Below, one piece after another: positions 35,788 to 44,817 of a stretch of DNA of 64,000 nt. The notes below the pieces were generated by a model, which did no database searches, was not told where the DNA came from, and saw only the letters and a list, made by a program, of their open reading frames with translations. The stretch covers positions 62,001 through 126,000 of the forward strand of contig JAIVLN010000007.1 in NCBI GenBank assembly GCA_020524245.1, read 5' to 3'. Every line of letters begins with the position of its first letter. Position 1 is the first letter of the stretch. Origin of the DNA: Rossellomorea aquimaris. GTDB lineage: Bacteria; Bacillota; Bacilli; Bacillales; Fictibacillaceae. The translations under genes and the position numbers were made by a program.

Positions 35788-36004
35788 GGAACACCTCTCC
35801 TTTTACCACATATTAGGCTCCGGAACCTAAACCTATAGTAGCATATCCAATCCATCAATATCAATATATAGTGTATATTAAATTTAAATAGTACAATATA
35901 TAGTAATATATGAAACTTTATTTCCAATTTGTTCGTCATCCGTTTAAAAGTATTGGAATTTAATGTATATTGGTTTGGGGTTACTAAAAGAAAAGGGGGT
36001 TGTT

Positions 36005-36631
36005 ATGGAGAAAGAAAATCAGATAGCGAAAGTATTATTCTACATCGGGATTGCTGAAATTGTAGCGGGCTTTATTATGGGAATCGTCTTTGCGAATCAA
36101 GATGTACCATCTTATCTTTTTGAAGACCAAAGTGATCAAACAGCATTTGCATGGTCTACAGCAGTTGCATGGTGGATTGGATCGTTTGTAACTGGAATGT
36201 TGTTTATAGGGTTCTCTGAGGTAATTGAAATACTAGATACAAAGTTATCTAAAACTGTCACTCTATTAGAACAAATAAAGTACAATGTACCAAAGAAAGA
36301 ATCCCAACCTATTGCAAGTGCAAAAGAGAATGATATTCAAAATAGAAAAAGTAATATTTCAAACTCAGAAGAGAATAAGCCTTGGTTTGTGGTAGAGGAA
36401 GATAAAGAGAAGATACACAAAATGTTTGCTAAGAAAGGTAAAAAAGTAGAAGACATTATTAAAACACCTTCCAAGTATCATTGCTTAATTAAGCTGGATG
36501 ATGGCTCCTATGAATTAGTTGCTGTTGGTGGGTTTAAGCCAATTTTAATTAATAAGGGATTATGGAATGAAGAGGTACAATCATTCTTTGATAATCAAAT
36601 ACTTAATAAAAATTCAGATGAGGGATTGTAA
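36005..36631 (+). CDS. Membrane protein, unknown function
   Basis: 208 aa from ATG 36005 (RBS AAAAGGGGG). Two N-terminal membrane helices (about 9-29 and 49-72), then a soluble domain with a basic/acidic linker and a C-terminal beta-rich part (YHCLIKLDDGSYELVAVGGF). No family recognised. It is convergent with gene 36695. Confidence 0.65.
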   Translation: MEKENQIAKVLFYIGIAEIVAGFIMGIVFANQDVPSYLFEDQSDQTAFAWSTAVAWWIGSFVTGMLFIGFSEVIEILDTKLSKTVTLLEQIKYNVPKKESQPIASAKENDIQNRKSNISNSEENKPWFVVEEDKEKIHKMFAKKGKKVEDIIKTPSKYHCLIKLDDGSYELVAVGGFKPILINKGLWNEEVQSFFDNQILNKNSDEGL

Positions 36632-36649
36632 GTAAAAATCATCAAAATA

Positions 36650-36682
36650 ATGGCGCACCACTTTTTGAACAGGGTGCGCCAT
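36650..36682. terminator. Bidirectional terminator
   Basis: Stem AATGGCGCACC/GGTGCGCCATT between convergent genes, with a loop of about 13 bases. Confidence 0.88.
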
Positions 36683-36694
36683 TCATTATTCTAT

Positions 36695-37462
36695 TCAACT
36701 CTTCAATTCGGGGTTGCTAACAGGAGTAAAACTATATCCCTTTGCTCCTCTGTGTTGAATACTAAAGAATTGTTCATATTTGTAACCCTCTATATCCTCA
36801 TATGAAAAAATAAATTTGTAATTACCTTCTGGCCAACCGCTATCAAATAAGACAGGCAAAATAACGCTTTCTCCTGGAGCCAGAGTAAAAGGCGGAGAGA
36901 GATCTTCGTTTTCTAACTGTAACTGAGTTTTACTTGATAGAGAAGGACCTTTTTGAGTTATTTGAAGTCTAATAAAATTAATTTCCGTTGCTATTAATCT
37001 TGTTACGTGACTCTCTTTGACTTCTTCGGTACCTTGTTCAATTGGAACGTGATACTTTTTAGGTAGTTGAGAAGAAATTAATGTATCATTTGGAGATAAA
37101 GTGATAAAAGTATTTGGTGGTTGGAGCTTAGTTTTATGTAACTCTTTATCTTTATCATTTAAAATTAATACGTCAATAAAAGGCATATGTGCCAACCTGG
37201 CTCGTTTTTCTTGGTGATTCAGAATTTTTTCATTTTGCTTAATGACTTTTTGATTTTGTAATAATGTTAGTACTACTGCAGTTAGAGTTGCAACACCCCC
37301 AAGATAGCTTCCCCAAAAAGCTAACCATTCTTTGTTACCTAAATTTGCTGCGGTTTTTACCTCACCATTAAGAAAAAATAAATTAAGGACCCATGGCGTA
37401 AAAATAATTAGTGTTATGATAGGAACAATAAACCACCCGTAACTCCTAAAGAAATTTTGCAT
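36695..37462 (-). CDS. Membrane protein with two helices and a soluble C-terminal domain
   Basis: 255 aa from ATG 37462 with RBS AAAGGATGG; the longer TTG start (37498) lacks an RBS. Two membrane segments (about 7-29 and 47-68, the second with WLAFWGSYLGG...ATLTAVVLTL), a coiled segment, and a beta-rich domain. The WxxFWGSYLGG segment is widespread in uncharacterised bacterial membrane proteins. A lone minus-strand gene inside a plus-strand region suggests a cargo gene. Function unknown. Confidence 0.65.
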   Translation of the reverse strand: MQNFFRSYGWFIVPIITLIIFTPWVLNLFFLNGEVKTAANLGNKEWLAFWGSYLGGVATLTAVVLTLLQNQKVIKQNEKILNHQEKRARLAHMPFIDVLILNDKDKELHKTKLQPPNTFITLSPNDTLISSQLPKKYHVPIEQGTEEVKESHVTRLIATEINFIRLQITQKGPSLSSKTQLQLENEDLSPPFTLAPGESVILPVLFDSGWPEGNYKFIFSYEDIEGYKYEQFFSIQHRGAKGYSFTPVSNPELKS

Positions 37463-37561
37463 AGTACCATCCTTTTTTATTTCGTGTTTTATGTTCAAAA
37501 AATAACGTTTAATGAATTAATCATAGTACAGTTTAATAAGCATTCAAAGCAAGAAATTATC

Positions 37562-37729
37562 TTGTAATGATAAAGTAAGACAGGTATAATAGACCTATAG
37601 TTTTTACCATTTCTTTCTTTTTTGTGCGGCCGCATTAATGGTCAGCAGACTGATTAACTAACTAGTAACGACCCCCAGGGTTGATGTTTGATACACAAAT
37701 TGTGTGTCCATTAACCTTGGGGGTTTTTT
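37562..37729 (+). promoter_or_regulatory. Leader element L5 before the ArdC-helicase operon
   Basis: TTGTAA (37562), 17-base spacer, TATAAT (37585-37590). Then GCGGCC (37626) pairing GGTC (37640) followed by AGCAG, and a 15-bp terminator stem CCCCCAGGGTTGATG/CATTAACCTTGGGGG (37672-37723) with apical ACACA/TGTGT and six Ts. A second terminator (37761-37802) follows with no evident promoter between it and the ArdC gene. Confidence 0.82.
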
Positions 37730-37760
37730 GCGTTCTATAACCTCATATGTGTGTCCAAAG

Positions 37761-37802
37761 CGAGAATCTGCAAAGAGTAACTTTGCCTGTTCTCGTTTTT
37801 TT
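37761..37802 (+). terminator. Second terminator in the ArdC leader
   Basis: Stem CGAGAA/TTCTCG with inner GCAAAG/CTTTGC and seven Ts. Together with L5 it gives two strong stops between promoter and gene. Confidence 0.88.
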
Positions 37803-37835
37803 ATATAGATAAAACTCAATTGAAAGGGTGTTTTC

Positions 37836-38723
37836 ATGGCAAAGTCCAAATGGAAGAGGAAGCCGAAAGTATCACAGAAAGAGCATGTAGAAAAGTTGGT
37901 AAAGCAGCTTGATGAAGGTGTAGAAAGTTTTCAGTATGATCCAGAAGAATTCAAGATCTATCTGAGAATGAAGGCATTAATGCCGAATTATAGCTTTCGA
38001 AATCTCCTCGTTGCTAAAGCACAACTATCTCATGCCTCTTACATTGCTCCAATGTCTAAGTGGAACAATTTAGACCGGAGAGTAACTAAGGGTGAGACAG
38101 CTATTCGTATCTTTAAGCCTTACTTTAAAAAGGTCAAGAATGAGGAAGGCGAAGAAGAAATGAAATTTATCCGCTGGATAACTGTACCGGTATTTGATGT
38201 TTCTCAAACACATGGAGCACCATTGCCAATCGATGAATTAAAGATTGAGCTTGAAGGTGATTGTCCAGAAGCGCGCGAGATTCTAAAACTGGTAGAAACC
38301 ATTGCGGATTGTCCCATTTATTACGAAAAAATCAAGAGTGGTGCAAAAGGCTTTTACCGTCCTAGTGAACACAGCATAACCATTTCCAATGAGTTATCGA
38401 CTAACCATCAGGCAAAGACAGCGGTACATGAGTATGTACATAGTGTTTGCCACGGGTTAGGAGATAAAAGCTCTCGAAAGGAACAGGAAGTGGTTGCAGA
38501 AGGTTGTGCTTTTGTTGTGTGTAGCTATTTTGGTTTAGACACTTCGGATTACTCATTCCGATATGTGAAAGGCTGGGCTGATGGTGATGACGACGCACTC
38601 ATGAAATATGGTTCTCAAATTTGTGATGAGTCTCAAAAGATCATCAAGAAGTTTGAAGCTCATATGCCTAAAGAATCAAGACGTATTCATGTAGAGAGTG
38701 ATGAAAAAGAAGATGCAGCATAA
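37836..38723 (+). CDS. ArdC-like anti-restriction metallopeptidase
   Basis: 295 aa: an ssDNA-binding ArdC N-terminal-type domain (about 10-135; YSFRNLLVAKAQ, KWNNLDRRVTKGE) and a C-terminal zincin domain with HEYVH at 198-202 and a downstream Glu. ArdC proteins bind single-stranded DNA and protect incoming plasmid DNA from restriction in the recipient. RBS box TTGAAAGGGTGTTTTC is the one shared with genes behind L3 and L4. First gene of the operon that continues into the helicase. Confidence 0.88.
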   Translation: MAKSKWKRKPKVSQKEHVEKLVKQLDEGVESFQYDPEEFKIYLRMKALMPNYSFRNLLVAKAQLSHASYIAPMSKWNNLDRRVTKGETAIRIFKPYFKKVKNEEGEEEMKFIRWITVPVFDVSQTHGAPLPIDELKIELEGDCPEAREILKLVETIADCPIYYEKIKSGAKGFYRPSEHSITISNELSTNHQAKTAVHEYVHSVCHGLGDKSSRKEQEVVAEGCAFVVCSYFGLDTSDYSFRYVKGWADGDDDALMKYGSQICDESQKIIKKFEAHMPKESRRIHVESDEKEDAA

Positions 38724-38739
38724 TTAAGGTGTAGAAACG

Positions 38740-38753
38740 CGAACAAATGTTCG
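38740..38753 (+). promoter_or_regulatory. LexA/DinR box (perfect consensus) at a promoter
   Basis: CGAACAAATGTTCG fits the Bacillus LexA consensus CGAACRNRYGTTYG at every position. It lies 1 base before TATAAT (38755-38760). LexA bound here would block that promoter, so the downstream helicase gene should be SOS-induced. Confidence 0.85.
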
Positions 38754-38848
38754 ATATAATTGACATATTAAGGGAGGTGTATCCCTATCTTTTGACTGAT
38801 AGGGTGCGCTTAAAGCCCTATTTATGTCATGTGGATAGGGTAGCAATC

Positions 38849-40553
38849 ATGAGTGTAGCAGTAGCGAACACAGAGATTAAAAAGACGGATTGGTCGTTTA
38901 AGGAAACGGAAGAATGTCCAAAAATGCTAGAAGTTTATCTCGAACAAGCCTATCAGAACGCTTTTTGTTTTGCGTTAGCTTGCGAGGAACCTGAACGGCA
39001 ATGGCAAAATCCCAAAATTCTTATGACGATCATTGGCGGAAATGATAGTACACTCCAAGCTATTAAAGCAACGATAGATAGTGGCTATAGCGGTGTATCT
39101 TATGGGCATGGCAAGAAAACGCTAACCGAATACGAATTCACTCGAGAATTCCAGTTGGAATCTGAAAAAGGGAAGTATGAGAAGTTCTCTATGACCATCA
39201 ATTCCAACAGAAAAGCGGTTGCTATTGTTCATGAAGATGTACTTAGCGGTAATGGTTACATCCTCAGCTTTGATGGTGATGATGCAGAAGAAGTTCGAAA
39301 AGTTCTTGGTGGTGGAAACTACGGTCTCAATGTCCTGCCTGAATGGAAAGAGGTTGTATTTCACGAGTTGCTTGATCGTGGTCACCTAGAATATGTAGAG
39401 CTTTATGCTGACTCAGGAATTTTCCCAGCTGGACTTAAACTCATGAAATTGACACTGGAAGAAGAAGAAGCGGACCTGATGATTTCGGAATTGATCAAGT
39501 TGAAAAAGCTGAGATTCCCGAAAGATGGTACAGGTAAAGCACTTGAAGATGTCGATTCTCTAACGGATTACATGCAAGATTATTCGCATGTCATGATGGA
39601 AAAGCTCTCAAATGAGATCTCTCCAACACATAATCCGATAGAAGATGGCGTATCTGAAATGTTTGATGCTTACAAACGTCCGTTATTCCCAGTTCAAGGA
39701 CATGTCGCAACAGCTGTAGCCAAACGTCTTCAGAAACAGAAGTCCGTTATTATTCAAGGTGAAATGAGTACTGGTAAAAGTGCAATGATGACCGCGATTG
39801 CGGATGCAGTTAACCGTATGAAGAGGAAGGATGGGTACTTTGCTTGTTTAATGGTCCCACCATCTCTAACCAAGAAATGGGCGACTGAAGAAATTCATTT
39901 CCTACTCCCAGAAGCTAAGGTATACAACATCAGCAGCACAAAGCAGTTGATTGATTTCCATACCAATTGGGTGAAGAACGGTAGGAAGAAACCGAAAGTC
40001 CCTACATTCTTTGTTGTCGCTTTTACGACCATGCGTGGAGATTGTAGCTTAGAACCAGCTGTTGATTTCACTTATAAACGTACAAATAAACAGATTGAGA
40101 ATGAATCCGCACCTTACAAAGCGGGCTACTATTGTCCGGAGTGTGGATTGCCACTTCAAGTCATTGAAGATAAATCCACACAAACCAATGAACAAGGTGA
40201 GGAAGTAGAAGTCCTTACAAAGAGGGTTATGCAAGAAATCGAATTCGGTAAGCACAGACGAATCCGAAACTCGAAGGATCCTGCAAATGCATTTTGTACA
40301 GAATGTCATGCGAATTTATGGACCAAGCGGGTACCTACTCGATATTCATCATTTAAGGAATGGGCAAAGCATGAAAGGAAAATCGTCCATGCTCTGAAGG
40401 ATGAGAATACTCGACTGGTTAAACATATTCAATCCACTCAAAAAGAGTTGCCAAAAGCTTCTGGAAAGCCGAGAAGAACAGCAACCATCGAGTACATTCG
40501 TCGTAAAATGAAATCTTTCTTTGATATTTCAATTATCGATGAAGTCCATGAGT
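38849..40553 (+). CDS. Large helicase, exon 1 (interrupted by group II intron)
   Basis: The frame is open from 38747, but that ATG lies inside the LexA box and upstream of the expected transcription start, so the ATG at 38849 (MSVAVANTEIKK) is preferred. Exon 1 ends at base 40553 inside the Walker-B/DEVH motif (SIIDEVHE). It contains the P-loop GEMSTGKSAMM and a four-cysteine zinc insert (CPECG and CTEC). Joined to 43149-44794 it gives a superfamily 2 helicase (SNF2-like) of about 1116 aa (1150 from 38747). A role in DNA remodelling or anti-restriction in the recipient is inferred from neighbours. Confidence 0.85.
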
Positions 40554-41259
40554 GTGTGAAACGTTGCCATATAAGTAATCATGCGACTACGAAATTGGCT
40601 GCCTAACTTATAGGTATAACTGATAAACAGAGATTGGGAATGAATACTCTCATGCTGAGTTTGAAACCAATCACCTAATACTCCTACATGCTTTCCCTAT
40701 TGATAGATAGAGTTAGTTTGAAGCTAGGTGAAGTCGGCTGAACTTATTCTAAGTCTTTACTGATAAGAATAAGGATAGGCCGGGGTGCTACAAAATATCC
40801 AAGGTGAGAATGTCTCATGTGAGACTGACGAATTCACGAATGTACGGGCCTAGAGAACTTACCATTTGGGAAACCTTATGGACCGTAATTTCTGCGGGGT
40901 GAGATACCGATTAGTAAGACTGTTCGTTATGAAAATCGGGATAGTTGGCTATGAAACTATAAGGCTCACAGGTCTAAAGTGAACACCTAAAGGTATATGT
41001 AAAGCTACTGTTTATCGGAACGTTGGAAGCAACAAACTTCTACACCAAACACCTATCAGTGGGAAGGTCGCTATAAGTTCCTCTGGAGCGAAATGCGTTT
41101 GCTGTTGTGAAAGTAGGGTCACAGTACTGTTGAAACTATGGAAACATAGTGGAGGGATAGGCCCAAGTCTAATGAATAACATGGCTAATTCGGTAGAGTT
41201 GCGGTTCATCTTTCGGGTAAGAAGGTGAGCAATATCAACAAAGGAGTTGATAAACACCG

Positions 41260-43056
41260 ATGAGCGCAACGTCTTCACGAAACAATCATTACTATGATTT
41301 CGTAGAAGTTCAAAAGAACCTCTACTCTCAAAGTAAGGGTGGAAAAACCAACTTCAATGGATTGTTAGAAATAATTCTGTCAGAAAGAAACATTATGCTT
41401 GCATACAGAAACATCAAATCTAACTCTGGTGCGAAAACCAAAGGAACAGATGGTTACAACATCATTAATCTAGCGGAAAAAGAACGTGAGGTTTTCATTA
41501 AGGAGATAAGAAACTCCGTCTTTAATTACAAACCGAGAGCAGTCAAAAGAGTTTGGATTCCTAAATCAAATGGTAAGAAACGACCCTTAGGAATTCCTAC
41601 TATAAAAGATAGACTGATTCAGCAGATGTTCTTACAAGTGCTTGAGCCTATATGTGATGCTAAGTTCTATGCTCATTCATATGGTTTTAGACCTATAAGG
41701 ACTACAAGACACGCTGTTGCTAGAGTTCAAACTCTAATAAATATCAGCAAACTTCACTATACAGTGGACGTTGATATTAAGAGCTTTTTCGATAACGTGA
41801 ATCATACCCTGCTGATTAAACAACTCTGGAATATCGGAATTAAGGACAAAAGAGTTCTCTCTGTAGTTAGTAAGATGTTAAAAGCACCTATAAAGGGCGA
41901 GGGAATACCACGAAAAGGTGTACCTCAAGGGGGAATTCTATCTCCTCTCCTTTCCAACATCGTTCTCAATGACTTAGATCAATGGGTAGCTAATCAATGG
42001 GAAACTTTTGAAACCAAACGAACCTATGCTGGTAATGATGTAAAGATCACGAACCTAAAAAGAGCCTCCAATCTCAAAGAAGGATATATTGTCAGATATG
42101 CTGATGACTTTCGCATTATGGCGAGGAATAGCAAGACAGCATATAAATGGTTTCATGCAGTCAGAGGATACCTCAAAGACCGTCTGAAACTTGATATATC
42201 ACCGGAGAAATCTAAGGTTGTAAATCTTAGAAAGAAAAGCTCAGAATTTCTTGGTTTTAAAATCAAAGCCGTACCAAAGAGAAAGAAATACGTTGCAAAA
42301 ACAAATGTTTCTAACTCTAACAGGAAACAAATCATTGAGAGGTTGAAGAGTTTAATCAAAAACTTACAAAAGCATCCTACTCCGGAAAACGTCAGAAAGT
42401 TCAATGCAACTGTTCTTGGCACACATCAATTCTTCAAGTATGCCACACATGTTGTTAAAGACTTTGGCGATATAGAGTATAGGCTGCTCAAAACGTTAAG
42501 AACTCGATTGCATAAAGTAGCAAAGTATGGATATCCAATAGTAGGGAAGAACGCGACTTATAGAAAGTTTTATAAAGTCACTAGGAAAACTTACCGTTTC
42601 GGTGAAAATGACCACCTATTTCCTATAGGTGATATCAAAACCACCTCTAACTTTAATTTTTCCCAATCACAAAACCCATATGATAACAAAAACCATTTCA
42701 AATGGGATACAGAAATTATCAAATTGATGAAATCTAAACTCCCAAACAGAACTGTTGAGTATATGGATAATAGACTTTCCGTTTACTCCAAACAGAAGGG
42801 GAAATGTGCAGTGACTACAAACATACTCTTCGCAGAGGATGTGAACTGTCACCACATCACCCCCTCAGAACTCAATGGTACTGATGAATTCAGTAATCTC
42901 GTTATCATTCATAAGGACATCCATAGGCTAATCCATGCTACTAAACAAGAAACAATCGACAAATATATGAGACTGCTCAACTTGAGTAAAGCTCAACTTA
43001 ACAAAATAAATAAATATAGAAGTCTTTGTAAACTCGAAAAATTAGCTGTGTCTTAG
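41260..43056 (+). CDS. ltrA: Group II intron-encoded protein (reverse transcriptase/maturase/HNH)
   Basis: 598 aa: RT domain with GIPTIKDRLIQQ, FDNVNH, PQGG-ILSPLLSN and the catalytic YADD (280-283), a maturase X domain (about 330-450), and a C-terminal HNH endonuclease-like part with CHHITP...NLVIIHKDIHRLIHA (about 535-570). It helps the intron splice and reverse-splice into DNA. It lies in sense within the intron. The RT, X and HNH parts appear intact, so mobility is plausible. Confidence 0.95.
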   Translation: MSATSSRNNHYYDFVEVQKNLYSQSKGGKTNFNGLLEIILSERNIMLAYRNIKSNSGAKTKGTDGYNIINLAEKEREVFIKEIRNSVFNYKPRAVKRVWIPKSNGKKRPLGIPTIKDRLIQQMFLQVLEPICDAKFYAHSYGFRPIRTTRHAVARVQTLINISKLHYTVDVDIKSFFDNVNHTLLIKQLWNIGIKDKRVLSVVSKMLKAPIKGEGIPRKGVPQGGILSPLLSNIVLNDLDQWVANQWETFETKRTYAGNDVKITNLKRASNLKEGYIVRYADDFRIMARNSKTAYKWFHAVRGYLKDRLKLDISPEKSKVVNLRKKSSEFLGFKIKAVPKRKKYVAKTNVSNSNRKQIIERLKSLIKNLQKHPTPENVRKFNATVLGTHQFFKYATHVVKDFGDIEYRLLKTLRTRLHKVAKYGYPIVGKNATYRKFYKVTRKTYRFGENDHLFPIGDIKTTSNFNFSQSQNPYDNKNHFKWDTEIIKLMKSKLPNRTVEYMDNRLSVYSKQKGKCAVTTNILFAEDVNCHHITPSELNGTDEFSNLVIIHKDIHRLIHATKQETIDKYMRLLNLSKAQLNKINKYRSLCKLEKLAVS

Positions 43057-43065
43057 TTAGATGGA

Positions 43066-43099
43066 GCGCCGTATGAATCGAAAGATTCACGTACGGTGC
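43066..43099 (+). ncRNA. Group II intron domain V
   Basis: A 34-nt hairpin GCGCCGTA...TACGGTGC with a GAAA tetraloop and the usual 2-nt bulge on the 3' arm, 10 bases after the RT stop. Length and shape match domain V, the catalytic heart of group II introns. Confidence 0.9.
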
Positions 43100-43148
43100 A
43101 GAGCGGGGGAAAAGGTGGAGATAACTTCAAAACCTTACCTATCGCTAT

Positions 43149-44794
43149 TGAAAGGTGGTAACACTGCTCAAGGGAATTCCCTGGGGAGTCTAGCTGCCGC
43201 TTCTAAGAAGGTTGTAGCTGGTACTGGAACTCTGTTTGGTGGGAAAGCCGAAGATGTTTATTACCTCCTATGGAGATTATTCCCGAACGTAATGGTGGAT
43301 GCAGGATTCAAGTATTCCGAGGTTAACAAGTGGAACCAAGAGTTCGGAAACATTGAAACGACGATCACTGATTACGACGGCGGAAACATTAATAGCAATA
43401 AGCAATCTAGAGGAGGAACCAAACGGACTCAAAAAGTCATGCCAGGTATATCACCATTTGTTTTCGGTAAATTCCTTATTCAGAATACAGTTCTGGTTCG
43501 ATTAACAGATGTATGGCCAGACCCGGTAGAACTTGTCAATGTTCCTACAATATTAGTGGACATGGATGAAGATCTTCGGAACACCTACCATCACATGGAA
43601 TCGACTTTTGAAAATGCTATTGATAGCCATTCGGAAGGATACAAATTGTATCTACCGTACACGGATACAGGTGTTGCATTTCCAGACAACCCTTTCACAT
43701 TCCCATCCTTTGAGTTGAAATTGGATAGCGGAAACAGGGAACTAATCTGGACGCCAGAGCATTTGAGCCAAGAACGTATATTGCCAAAGGAAAAGAAACT
43801 ACAAGAGTTAGTTCAAACCGAAATCAGTGAAAACCGGGCATCTATCATTTACGTCCGCGACACAGGTTCTACTAAAAAGGAGAGAGATATCCAGCCTCGA
43901 CTGAAAAAAGTGCTTGAGCAGGTAGATGGAGCGAAAGTGGCCATTCTTAGAACTGGTTCAACCAAAACGGATGAACGTAGTGAATGGTTGAGAAACAAGG
44001 TAGAAAGAGAAGGTTACAACGTCATTATCGTATCCACGAAGCTAGTGAAAGTTGGACTTGACCTACTTTGTACACCGACATTGATTTTCTATCAGTTCGA
44101 TTGGTCTCTGTTCACGATGAACCAGGCAGCAAGAAGAGCTTGGCGAATCGGTCAGACCGAAGAATGTCGATTGTTCTACCTAGCTTATCGAGAAACCTTC
44201 CAGGAGTCGATGGCACAATTGATGGCTCAGAAGAATAAAGCGGCACAAGCGTTGAATGGGGATGTCAGCTCAGATGGATTGAATGCCATGTTAGGGGATG
44301 AAGGTGACCTTCAAACCATGCTGATTAAATCCATTAAGAACGGAGAGAAGTTGAAAGGAAGCACGGAAGAGTGGGTGGCTACAACTTCGGATCGAGCGCG
44401 GGAACTCCTGCAAGGTATCGGTAAGAAGAAACGGACTGTAAAAGATCAGTTAGTAGCATGGGCAACTCAACATATGACTTCTGAATCAACCAAAAACATC
44501 TTAATTAAACGTATGAGTGAGATATTGCCACGAATCGAGAAAGGCATAGTGGATGGTTTTGTTGTTCATAACGGGGTGCTTGAGATTGATTTGGTGAGTG
44601 CTTTCGGCATGGAAGATGTAGCAGATGGAGTCGTTCTGGACTTACTTGTTCCTTCTATACCAGAAGCCGTAAGCCAATCTGAACCCGACTGGGATTCAGT
44701 TACACTATTCGAAGTCAAATCAGGTAAATCCAAAGGACGCAAGACTAAAAACAAAGCTGTTGAAGGTCAAATGGGCTTTGACTTATTTGCTTAA
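43149..44794 (+). CDS. Large helicase, exon 2
   Basis: Continues from exon 1. Contains the motif III-like GTGTLFGGKAEDVYYLLWRL, then a helicase C domain with KLVKVGLDLLCTPTLIFYQFDWS and QAARRAWRIGQTEECRLFYLAYRETFQE (motif VI-like R-x-x-R-x-GQ), then a C-terminal acidic tail. The frame starts at 43149, after 2 bases of a split codon. Without intron splicing, the product would be cut off just after DEVHE. Confidence 0.88.
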
Positions 44795-44817
44795 ACAATG
44801 AGGGAGGAAATTAGTTA

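Larger units (their letters stand above)
40554..43148 (+). mobile_element. Group II intron inserted in the helicase DEVH motif
   Basis: 2595 bases. The 5' end is GTGTGAAACG (GTGYG consensus), followed by about 700 bases of structured RNA, the reverse-transcriptase gene (41260-43056), domain V (43066-43099), domain VI, and a 3' end of ...CGCTAT. Joining 40553 to 43149 restores one frame reading DEVHELKGGNTAQG, a good helicase sequence. Boundaries are uncertain by 1-2 bases because GTGTGTG contains two overlapping GTGTG starts. A candidate EBS1 (CTCATG near 40814) could pair with the 5' exon CATGAG. RNA splicing should restore the host gene. Confidence 0.92.

Noticed and set aside
35646-35939. 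97-aa minus-strand ORF
   Set aside because: Low-complexity composition, no ribosome site at its start, and it overlaps the more convincing short frame and promoter signals.
38747-38848. Extension of the helicase gene to ATG 38747
   Set aside because: That ATG is inside a perfect LexA box and upstream of the -10, so it cannot be in the transcript from that promoter.
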